Below are positions 8,133 to 15,086 of a stretch of 64,000 nt of DNA, piece by piece. This DNA comes from Gordoniibacillus chartarius (GTDB lineage: Bacteria > Bacillota > Bacilli > Paenibacillales > NBRC-103111). The DNA is taken from assembly GCF_042432825.1 (NCBI RefSeq), contig NZ_JBHLWN010000045.1:3555-67554 (forward strand). Direction: 5' to 3'. Positions within the stretch are counted from its first letter, which is position 1. Each line of letters starts with the position of its first letter. The notes below the pieces were generated by a model. It was not told the origin of the DNA, made no database searches, and worked only from the letters and a program-made list of their open reading frames with translations. Both the position numbers and the translations under genes were made by a program.

Positions 8133-8267
8133 CCTCCGTTTATAGTTTCTTTAATGTGCGATTAAGGTTGAGGGTGCATGATAGAGGCATAGCCAGTTAA
8201 TCATCTGCATTCGCCGGCGGCTCATACGAACCGATGGCCGGCGCAATCTTACCTTTATAAACGGAGG
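8133..8267 (+). promoter_or_regulatory. Long-range inverted repeat masking the htrA ribosome site
   Basis: CCTCCGTTTATA (8133-8144) is the exact 12-base complement of TATAAACGGAGG (8256-8267), and the latter contains the Shine-Dalgarno sequence of htrA. A second GC-rich stem, CGCCGGC (8212-8218) with GCCGGCG (8237-8243), lies inside the loop. If transcription begins upstream of 8133, the leader could fold to hide the ribosome site. The transcription start is unknown. Confidence 0.45.
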
Positions 8268-8276
8268 GCATATGCT

Positions 8277-9830
8277 ATGGAAGACAACAACAACAAACGC
8301 GACTATGACGAATTCTTCAAGCCGCAGAAGGATCACGATGCCGAAGAACGGACCGGCAAAGCTGAGCAGCCTTCGTACTATTACTCTTACGGTCCTTATA
8401 AATCCGGAGCCGAGCGTCCGGAGAGCGAAGCGGAAGTGACCACGTATACGTCCGCGGCGAGCGGCTCGACGGGCAGCGTAGAAGTGTCGCCGCCACGTCC
8501 GGTTCGGCCGTTCGGCTATACGGACGGTTCCGGCCAGCAGACGACGTTCAACGGCTGGCAGGAGCAGAAGCGTCAGCGCACCTCGTTCAAGAGCGTGTTC
8601 TCCGCATTCCTTGCCGGTGCCGTCGTTGTAGGCGGGCTGATGTTCGCCGCCGACAAGACGAATATGTTTACCGGCGACGTGAAGCCGCTGACTTCGAGTC
8701 CCGCCGCTTCCCAATCGAATGCCGGCGGAACCGGCAGCGCGGGAAGCAACAACGGAGGCGCGACGACGGCGGCGCTCGACACATCCCGTCCTGACAACAT
8801 TTCCGAGATTTTTAAGCAGGCAAGCCCGGCGGTCGTCAAGATCGAGACGAAGGTGAAGGCGCGCAGCGGCCGAAGCGGCAGCTCGCTGTTTTCGGATCCA
8901 TTCTTCCGTCAATTTTTCGGAGATTCGTTCGACAATCAGCAGCCGCAGAGCGGCGACCAGCTCGTTCCGGGCGGAGCGGGGACCGGATTTATTTTCGAAA
9001 AGTCCGGCTACATCTTGACGAATGAGCACGTCATTGACGGCGCCGAGGAGATTTATGTTACGGTAGAGGGATACGACAAGCCGTTCAAAGCGACGCTGCT
9101 CGGCAGCAACTACGATTTGGACCTTGCGGCTCTGAAGATTGAAGGCGACAAGGATTTCCCGATTCTACCGATCGGCAACTCGGACACTGTTGAAGAAGGC
9201 GATTGGGTCGTTGCTATCGGCAACCCATACGACTTCGACCATACCGTCACGGTCGGCGTATTGTCCGCGAAGGAACGTCCGATTTCGATTCCGGACCAGA
9301 ATGGTACGCGCAACTATAAGCACTTGTTCCAGACGGATGCGGCGATTAACCCGGGCAACTCCGGCGGACCGCTGTTGAACTTGAACGGCGAAGTCATCGG
9401 GATTAACACAGCCGTAAGCGCGCAAGCGCAAGGGATCGGCTTTGCCATTCCAACCAATACAGTGACTCAAGTTCTCAATAACCTGAAGAACAACATTACG
9501 ATTCCGAAGGAGCCGGCTCCGTACATCGGCGTCCAGTTGTCCGATATTAGCCAGGATTGGGTTTCCGAGCTGAAGCTGGAGAATACGGAAGGCGCACTAG
9601 TCGCTTCCGTGCCTCGTCGTACGCCGGCGTTTACCGCGGGTATCCGTCAATATGACGTCATTACGGCAGTGAACGGCCAGAAGGTTGCGAACACCGCGGA
9701 TTTGAAGAAGAAAATTGAAGCGGCGAAAGTCGGCGATAAGCTGACACTGACCATCGTGCGCAACGGTGCCAAGCAGGATGTCTCTGTTACAGTAGGAGAC
9801 CGGAATGAAAATTCCGACCTGAATAATTAA
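8277..9830 (+). CDS. htrA: HtrA/DegP-type membrane-anchored serine protease
   Basis: Quality-control protease acting on misfolded proteins outside the membrane. The 517-residue chain has a disordered cytoplasmic N-terminus of about 105 residues, one transmembrane helix (about 106-124, SVFSAFLAGAVVVGGLMF), and a low-complexity linker. A trypsin-like domain follows with catalytic His251 (TNEHVID), Asp282 (DLDLAALKI) and Ser362 (NPGNSGGPLL). A C-terminal PDZ domain (about 420-510) begins at APYIGVQLSD. The ATG follows CGGAGGG with seven bases between. It has its own terminator and is followed by a two-component pair, an arrangement that invites comparison with CssRS control of htrA in Bacillus. 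That link is inference. Confidence 0.95.
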   Translation: MEDNNNKRDYDEFFKPQKDHDAEERTGKAEQPSYYYSYGPYKSGAERPESEAEVTTYTSAASGSTGSVEVSPPRPVRPFGYTDGSGQQTTFNGWQEQKRQRTSFKSVFSAFLAGAVVVGGLMFAADKTNMFTGDVKPLTSSPAASQSNAGGTGSAGSNNGGATTAALDTSRPDNISEIFKQASPAVVKIETKVKARSGRSGSSLFSDPFFRQFFGDSFDNQQPQSGDQLVPGGAGTGFIFEKSGYILTNEHVIDGAEEIYVTVEGYDKPFKATLLGSNYDLDLAALKIEGDKDFPILPIGNSDTVEEGDWVVAIGNPYDFDHTVTVGVLSAKERPISIPDQNGTRNYKHLFQTDAAINPGNSGGPLLNLNGEVIGINTAVSAQAQGIGFAIPTNTVTQVLNNLKNNITIPKEPAPYIGVQLSDISQDWVSELKLENTEGALVASVPRRTPAFTAGIRQYDVITAVNGQKVANTADLKKKIEAAKVGDKLTLTIVRNGAKQDVSVTVGDRNENSDLNN

Positions 9831-9848
9831 GATACGGACCGTGCTTTT

Positions 9849-9890
9849 GGAGCAGAGGCTATCGGGGTTCCCGAAGCCCTGCTCCTTTTT
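9849..9890 (+). terminator. Terminator of htrA
   Basis: GGAGCAG (9849-9855) pairs with CTGCTCC (9879-9885), with further pairing inside (GGCT/AGCC), followed by TTTTT. Confidence 0.85.
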
Positions 9891-9925
9891 GGTAAGCGGG
9901 AGTACGTGATACAATGGGAGTGCTT

Positions 9926-10648
9926 ATGATGACGGGTTTAACGGGGAGGCTGAATCAGCCGGTGAGAGAGAAAATATTGGTCGTCGACGACGATGACAAA
10001 ATTACGTCCATGCTGCGCCGCGCACTCGCTTTCGAAGGCTATACGGTGGCGACGGCGGCCAACGGGCTGGACGGGCTGAAGGCGATGCTGGAGCAGGATC
10101 CGGACCTGCTGATCCTGGATGTGATGATGCCGCAGGTAGACGGCTGGGAAGTCGTGCGCCGCATCCGCGAGGGCGGCAGCGACGTGCCGATTCTGATGCT
10201 GACTGCAAAGGATGAGGTTAGCGACAGGGTCAAAGGGCTTGACTTGGGCGCCGACGATTATTTGGTCAAGCCGTTCGCGCTGGAAGAGCTGCTCGCCCGC
10301 GTGCGCGTGCTGCTCCGCCGCCGTACCGAACGCGCGGAAGCGCCGACGAACCGCATCTCCTATGACGACTTGACGATGGATCTCGATACGCGCGAGGTGA
10401 CCCGCGGCGATCAGCTCATTGAACTGACGGCGAAGGAATTCGAGCTGCTGCACTTGTTCCTGCAAAATCCGAAGCGGGTGCTGTCGCGCGACGTGATTAT
10501 GGAAAAAATATGGGGCTACGATTATAGCGGCGAATCGAACGTGCTCGAAGTGTACATCGCCCTGCTGCGTCAGAAGACCGAAGAGTACGGGCATAAGCGA
10601 ATCATTCAAACCGTTCGCGGCGCGGGCTATGTATTGAGAGGAGATTGA
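9926..10648 (+). CDS. OmpR/PhoB-family response regulator
   Basis: DNA-binding half of a two-component system with the kinase just downstream. The receiver domain has VVDDDDK and the phospho-acceptor Asp in PDLLILDVMMPQVDGW, then MLTAKDEV and YLVKPFALEEL. The C-terminal winged helix (about 140-235) includes LTAKEFELLHLFLQNPKRVLS and IIQTVRGAGYVLR. I choose the ATG at 9926 because GGGAG lies five bases before it. The frame also has an ATG at 9914 and one at 9929. The stop is three bases before the kinase start, so the two are translated together. It most resembles regulators in the MprA/RppA-like group, but I cannot name its regulon. Confidence 0.93.
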   Translation: MMTGLTGRLNQPVREKILVVDDDDKITSMLRRALAFEGYTVATAANGLDGLKAMLEQDPDLLILDVMMPQVDGWEVVRRIREGGSDVPILMLTAKDEVSDRVKGLDLGADDYLVKPFALEELLARVRVLLRRRTERAEAPTNRISYDDLTMDLDTREVTRGDQLIELTAKEFELLHLFLQNPKRVLSRDVIMEKIWGYDYSGESNVLEVYIALLRQKTEEYGHKRIIQTVRGAGYVLRGD

Positions 10649-10650
10649 CG

Positions 10651-12141
10651 ATGTCGATTCGTCTCCGCCTCACCATGTGGTATACCGGAATTCTGGCGGG
10701 AACGCTGCTGCTGTTCGGAGCCGGGCTGTACTTTTTTCTGCACTACTACTTATACGATCAGATTCGCAGTGAAATGCAGGTGCAAGGAAACAAGACGTAT
10801 CAGCGCATATTGCCGGTGTATTCGCTGCGCGGCAGCGGGCTCGATCTGCTCCTGGACGATACCGATGTGCTCTCCAGCAGCTATTATACGCAAGTGTACA
10901 ATTTTACCGATAATACCGTCAGCCGTTCCTGGCTGCTGCAGCAGACCCGAACTACGCTGCCGGTTACCCAGGAAACGAAAAAGCTTCTGCAGGAGAAGGA
11001 AAGCTTTTTTGAGAAGATTACGTTATGGGATGAGCCGTTTCTCGTCTATAACAAACCGCTGTTCTTACCTACGTCCGGCGGGGGCTATCAGATCGTCGGC
11101 GTTCTGCAGATGGGGACGCGGATCGGAACGTTTGAACAATTTTTCCAGCTGCTTCAATATATTTTGTTTATGCTGGCCTTCGTTGCGATCTTTGCCGCTG
11201 CGACGGTCGGGCTGTTTCTGGCGCGCAAGGCGCTTATGCCGATCGATAAGGTGATCGCAGCGGCGAATCAAATCCAGCAGGGAGCCGATCTCGGCCGGCG
11301 CATCGATTACAACGGGCCTTATGACGAGGTCGGCAGGCTGACGCATACGATTAACGGGATGCTGGACCGCATTCACGCTATGTATACGGAGCTTGACGAA
11401 GCGTACCGGGCCCAGCGGCGGTTCGTGTCGGATGCTTCGCACGAGCTGCGGACGCCGCTCACGACGATTCGGGGCAACGTCGATTTGCTGGAACGGATGT
11501 GGACGCGTGCCGCGGAAGCTTCCGGTGAGGGGAACGACGGGCACGATCCGGAGCAGCTGCAGCTGTCGCTGGAGGCGATGAAGGATATCGCAGGCGAAGC
11601 GCAGCGGATGAGCCGGCTTGTCGGCGATCTGCTGTCACTCGCGCGGGCCGATGCGGGCGTGCAGATGGAGAAGGCGGAGGTCGAGCTGAAGCCGGTCGTG
11701 GAAGAAGTGGCGCGGCGGGCGGCGTTTCTCGACAGGAAGGCGGAATGGATCGTCGGGTCGCTGGAGGCGCTGGACGGCGTGCGCGTGACCGGAAGCCGCG
11801 ATTATTTGCAGCAGCTGCTGTTCATTTTCATCGAAAATGCATTCAAGTACACGCCGGAAGGTACGGTGACGATGGATGCGGTCAGGGCCGACGGCCAGAT
11901 CGGGATCCGGATTGCGGACACCGGCATCGGGATGGAGAAGGAAGAAGTCCCGCATATTTTCGAACGGTTTTACCGTGCCGACGAGTCGCGGGGCAGAACG
12001 TCCGGCACAGGCCTCGGGCTGTCGATCGCCAAGTGGATCATCGACGAGCACGGCGGTTCCATCGAAGTCATGACCCGTAAGGATACGGGGACCACTTTCG
12101 TCATCTGGCTGCCGGCGCGCTTTCAAGCGGCCCTGCAATAG
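10651..12141 (+). CDS. Membrane sensor histidine kinase
   Basis: Partner kinase of the preceding regulator. It has transmembrane helix 1 at about residues 12-32 (GILAGTLLLFGAGLYFFL) and an outer domain of about 135 residues without a recognised fold. Transmembrane helix 2 is at about 168-190 (FMLAFVAIFAAATVGLFLA), then HAMP, HisKA with the phospho-acceptor His264 in SDASHELRTPLTTIRG, and HATPase with IENAFKYTPEG, ADTGIGM and GRTSGTGLGLSIAKWI. The start is the ATG at 10651 after GAGAGGAG. An in-frame TTG at 10645 is less likely. The signal is unknown. Because it follows htrA, envelope or secretion stress is a reasonable guess. Confidence 0.93.
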   Translation: MSIRLRLTMWYTGILAGTLLLFGAGLYFFLHYYLYDQIRSEMQVQGNKTYQRILPVYSLRGSGLDLLLDDTDVLSSSYYTQVYNFTDNTVSRSWLLQQTRTTLPVTQETKKLLQEKESFFEKITLWDEPFLVYNKPLFLPTSGGGYQIVGVLQMGTRIGTFEQFFQLLQYILFMLAFVAIFAAATVGLFLARKALMPIDKVIAAANQIQQGADLGRRIDYNGPYDEVGRLTHTINGMLDRIHAMYTELDEAYRAQRRFVSDASHELRTPLTTIRGNVDLLERMWTRAAEASGEGNDGHDPEQLQLSLEAMKDIAGEAQRMSRLVGDLLSLARADAGVQMEKAEVELKPVVEEVARRAAFLDRKAEWIVGSLEALDGVRVTGSRDYLQQLLFIFIENAFKYTPEGTVTMDAVRADGQIGIRIADTGIGMEKEEVPHIFERFYRADESRGRTSGTGLGLSIAKWIIDEHGGSIEVMTRKDTGTTFVIWLPARFQAALQ

Positions 12142-12212
12142 TCTATAATTAATTTGATTCGATATACGTTGATTCCCACCAAAACCATTTGCGAACGGGG
12201 GCTGCAGCTGTT

Positions 12213-13148
12213 ATGGAAGTTTTGAAAATATCCCCGCGCGGCTATTGCTACGGCGTTGTCGATGCGATGACGCTGGCGATGCAGACAGCAAAAAATCTCG
12301 ATCTTCCAAGACCGGTATACATTCTCGGCATGATCGTGCATAACGCGCATGTAACGAAATATTTTGAGCAGGAAGGGATCGTGACCTTGGACGGCACGAA
12401 CCGCCTGGATATTCTGGAGCAAGTGGACAAAGGCACCGTCATCTTCACGGCGCACGGCGTTTCCCCAGAAGTGCGCCGCCGCGCGGCAGAGAAGGGGCTG
12501 ACGGTCGTGGACGCGACGTGCCCCGACGTTACCCGCACGCACGACTTGATCCGGGAGAAGACCGCGCAAGGGTACGAAGTGATCTATATCGGCAAGCAGG
12601 GGCATCCCGAGCCGGAAGGCGCCGTCGGCGTCGCTCCGGGCAAGGTGCATTTGATCGAGCGCCTCGACGATCTGGACGGTCTCGAGATTAAGGCGGAGCG
12701 GGTGCTTGTCACGAATCAGACGACGATGAGCCAATGGGATATTCGCCATCTGATGAATGGGGTTATCCAGCGATATCCGCATGCGGAAATTCATAACGAA
12801 ATTTGTTTGGCAACCCAAGTGCGGCAGGAAGCCGTCGCCGAGCAGGCCAAAGAAGCGGATTTGACGATTGTCGTCGGCGACCCGAAGAGCAACAATTCGA
12901 ACCGTCTGGCCCAGGTGTCGGAAGAGATTGCCGGGGTCAAGGCATACCGGATCGCCGATTTGTCCGAGCTGAAGGTCGAATGGCTGCTGCCGGTGCGGAA
13001 GGTGGCCGTTACGTCGGGTGCGTCAACGCCGACACCGGTGACGAAGGAAGTTATCGAATATTTGGAAGCTTTCGATCCGAAGGACGAGTCGACCTGGGAA
13101 ATCAAGCGCACCATTAATATGAAAAAATTGATTACCGTACGGGGCTAA
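12213..13148 (+). CDS. ispH: 4-hydroxy-3-methylbut-2-enyl diphosphate reductase
   Basis: Last enzyme of the MEP pathway, reducing HMBPP to IPP and DMAPP with an iron-sulphur cluster in the cytoplasm. The three cluster cysteines are present: Cys12 (RGYCYGV), Cys103 (DATCPDV) and Cys198 (NEICLAT). Active-site stretches VHNAHV, FTAHGVSP, TNQTTMS, GDPKSNNSNRL and TSGASTPTPV are intact. The ATG at 12213 gives the normal N-terminus. The frame extends back to a TTG at 12189, but GGGGG before 12213 favours the ATG. Length (311 residues) is normal for the family. The DUF2062 gene starts three bases after its stop. Confidence 0.97.
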   Translation: MEVLKISPRGYCYGVVDAMTLAMQTAKNLDLPRPVYILGMIVHNAHVTKYFEQEGIVTLDGTNRLDILEQVDKGTVIFTAHGVSPEVRRRAAEKGLTVVDATCPDVTRTHDLIREKTAQGYEVIYIGKQGHPEPEGAVGVAPGKVHLIERLDDLDGLEIKAERVLVTNQTTMSQWDIRHLMNGVIQRYPHAEIHNEICLATQVRQEAVAEQAKEADLTIVVGDPKSNNSNRLAQVSEEIAGVKAYRIADLSELKVEWLLPVRKVAVTSGASTPTPVTKEVIEYLEAFDPKDESTWEIKRTINMKKLITVRG

Positions 13149-13151
13149 GCC

Positions 13152-13673
13152 ATGGTGAAGACGAACCGAAACGCGGCTGCCGCATACGGAAAGTTCGACC
13201 GGCGCAAAGCGGGACGTTGGTTTCGTTATCAATATGTGCGGCTGCTGCGGGCGAAAGGCGGCCCCCACAGAGTAGCGCTTGGTTTCGGCATCGGCCTTGC
13301 GATCGAAATGTTCACTTTGCCGACCGGCGGACTTGCCGCTCTGCTCATCTTACCGCTCGTAGCGCTGCTCCGGGCCAATCTGGCCGCTGCCTTCATCGGC
13401 TTTCTGTTCGGTAAAATCATCTACGTACCGATGGCTTTTTTGAATGTCAGGGTCGGAAGCCTTGTGCTGCCGAAACAAGCGGAGCATTATTTTCTGCATC
13501 ACCTTCCGCATTGGGCTGCGCGCGTCATGGAGAAAAGCTTGGCCTTGATCGTGGGCGGCATGATCGACGGCGTGCTGCTGGCGCTTGCCGCATACATTCC
13601 GCTTCGCATGCTGCTCACTTATACGGCGAATCGGCGCAAAGAGAAGCGGCGCGTCCGGCTTATGCAGGGATAG
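13152..13673 (+). CDS. DUF2062 domain membrane protein
   Basis: A 173-residue protein with a basic N-terminus (RRKAGRWFRYQYVRLLRAKG) and three hydrophobic segments: about 45-75 (GFGIGLAIEMFTLPTGGLAALLIL split by PTGG), 78-100 and 133-155. This is the DUF2062 pattern, first seen in uncharacterised membrane proteins often linked to glycosyltransferases. It follows ispH by three bases, so it is probably co-transcribed, though no biochemical link is known. The start ATG at 13152 has only a weak ribosome site, so translation may be coupled to ispH. Confidence 0.85.
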   Translation: MVKTNRNAAAAYGKFDRRKAGRWFRYQYVRLLRAKGGPHRVALGFGIGLAIEMFTLPTGGLAALLILPLVALLRANLAAAFIGFLFGKIIYVPMAFLNVRVGSLVLPKQAEHYFLHHLPHWAARVMEKSLALIVGGMIDGVLLALAAYIPLRMLLTYTANRRKEKRRVRLMQG

Positions 13674-13706
13674 CCGCTTCTCTTCATTAAATCATTACAA
13701 TTTCGT

Positions 13707-13738
13707 GCTTGACGGAATTCCGTCAAGCGTTGTATAGT
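13707..13738 (+). promoter_or_regulatory. Promoter of the DAHP synthase gene with a 22-bp palindrome over the -35
   Basis: TTGACG (13709-13714), an 18-base spacer and TATAGT (13733-13738) form a sigma-A promoter. The -35 is embedded in a perfect palindrome at 13707-13728 whose half-site is GCTTGACGGAA. Such symmetry over a -35 suits a dimeric repressor. It is not a GlnR, Fur or CcpA consensus. Confidence 0.65.
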
Positions 13739-13813
13739 TGCTTTAGCGAGTAAAAGCTTAAAAGCGTATAAGCGTTGAAGTGATACAGAACAAATATGGG
13801 AGAGTGGATTGCA

Positions 13814-14857
13814 ATGATCGTCATTATGTCCAGCAAGGCCGGGGAAGAACGCATCCAGGAGATCGTTTCCATTATCGAGAAGCATGAAGTTCAAGCTCAT
13901 GTGTCCAAAGGCGAAGACAAAACCGTCATCGGAATCATCGGCAAATTCGACCCGAAGCTGGGCGAGCACCTGCGTCAGCTGTCCGGCGTCGAGCAAGTTG
14001 TGAAAATTTCCAAGTCCTACAAGCTTGCATCCCGCGACTTCCATCCTGCGAACACCGTCATTAAGCTGAAGGGGGTTGAAATCGGCGGCGAAGAGCTGAC
14101 GGTAATGGGCGGACCTTGCGCCGTCGAGTCGCCGGAGCAAATCGACGAAATCGCCCGTCTGGTGAAGGCTGCCGGCGGCCAAGTGCTGCGCGGCGGAGCA
14201 TTCAAGCCGCGGACAGGTCCTTACAGCTTCCAGGGCGTTGGCGTTGAAGGCTTGAAGATGATGAAGGAAGCCGGCGACAAGCACGGCCTGCTGACGATCA
14301 CTGAAGTCATGACGCCTGAATACGTCGACATCTGCGCCGAATACGCGGACATTCTCCAAGTCGGTACGCGCAACATGCAAAACTTCGATCTGCTCCGCAA
14401 GCTGGGCACGATCCAAACGCCGGTTCTGCTGAAGCGCGGCTTCAGCGCAACGTACGATGAGTTCCTGAACGCCGCCGAATATATTCTAGCGGGCGGAAAT
14501 CCGAACGTTATGCTCTGCGAGCGCGGTATTCGTACGTTTGAGACCTACACGCGCAACACGCTCGACCTGTCGGCGATTCCGGTCCTGCAAAGCCTCAGCC
14601 ACCTGCCGGTCATCTCCGACCCAAGCCACGGCACGGGCCGCCGCGAGCTGGTGGAGCCAATGGCGAAAGCCTCGGTAGCTGCGGGCGCCAACGGGCTGAT
14701 CATCGAAATGCACACCGACCCGGACAACTCGATGACCGGCGACGGCGTACAATCCTTGTTCCCGGATCAGTTTGCCCGTCTGCTGCAGGATTTCGAGAAG
14801 CTCGCTCCATTGTTCGGCAAGCGTTTCGACGTTGCGAAGCAAGCGGTTCACGCTTAA
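13814..14857 (+). CDS. aroF: 3-deoxy-7-phosphoheptulonate synthase, type I-beta with N-terminal regulatory domain
   Basis: First step of the shikimate pathway, joining phosphoenolpyruvate and erythrose 4-phosphate. The 347-residue protein has an N-terminal ferredoxin-like (ACT-like) regulatory domain (residues 1-70, MIVIMSSKAGEERIQEIV) as in the Thermotoga enzyme, used for feedback control. The TIM barrel follows, with GGPCAVES, RGGAFKPRTGPYSFQG, VGTRNMQNF, LLKRGF, ERGIRTFE and the metal-binding DPSHGTGRR. The start at 13814 matches the family N-terminus. An upstream in-frame ATG at 13796 would add only six residues. The gene is monocistronic, with a striking promoter palindrome upstream and a terminator downstream. 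The N-terminal domain implies control by an aromatic amino acid. Confidence 0.96.
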   Translation: MIVIMSSKAGEERIQEIVSIIEKHEVQAHVSKGEDKTVIGIIGKFDPKLGEHLRQLSGVEQVVKISKSYKLASRDFHPANTVIKLKGVEIGGEELTVMGGPCAVESPEQIDEIARLVKAAGGQVLRGGAFKPRTGPYSFQGVGVEGLKMMKEAGDKHGLLTITEVMTPEYVDICAEYADILQVGTRNMQNFDLLRKLGTIQTPVLLKRGFSATYDEFLNAAEYILAGGNPNVMLCERGIRTFETYTRNTLDLSAIPVLQSLSHLPVISDPSHGTGRRELVEPMAKASVAAGANGLIIEMHTDPDNSMTGDGVQSLFPDQFARLLQDFEKLAPLFGKRFDVAKQAVHA

Positions 14858-14888
14858 TAATACGGAAGCATTATTTTCCAATAACATT

Positions 14889-14922
14889 TGCCTTCCTCGA
14901 GGAATCGGGGAAGGCAATTATT
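14889..14922 (+). terminator. Terminator of aroF
   Basis: TGCCTTCC (14889-14896) pairs with GGAAGGCA (14909-14916), with CGA/TCG inside, followed by a weak T-rich tail (ATTATTTAT). Confidence 0.7.
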
Positions 14923-14933
14923 TATGTCAGAAA

Positions 14934-14950
14934 TGTTAGAATACCTTACA
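14934..14950 (+). promoter_or_regulatory. GlnR/TnrA operator upstream of glnA (distal site)
   Basis: TGTTAGAATACCTTACA is a perfect match to TGTNA-N7-TNACA. Its centre lies about 73 bases before the expected glnA transcription start. Confidence 0.8.
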
Positions 14951-14967
14951 ATTGGATCAAAAATACC

Positions 14968-14984
14968 TGACATAAGTATTGACG
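14968..14984 (+). promoter_or_regulatory. Second, weaker GlnR/TnrA-like operator overlapping the glnA -35
   Basis: TGACATAAGTATTGACG fits the consensus with two mismatches. It covers the -35 hexamer, so binding here would block transcription. The two sites are 34 bases apart, centre to centre, close to three helical turns. Confidence 0.55.
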
Positions 14985-15008
14985 TGCTTTCTGGCGAAGA
15001 CTTATAAT
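14979..15008 (+). promoter_or_regulatory. Sigma-A promoter of glnA
   Basis: TTGACG (14979-14984) and a perfect TATAAT (15003-15008) are separated by 18 bases. Transcription should begin near 15015. Confidence 0.8.
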
Positions 15009-15086
15009 ATGGGCAAGACGACGAGCCAAATGATGAACATTGCTCGTATCAAACACTTTGAATGTACGGAAATAGGAGGGTAATCC

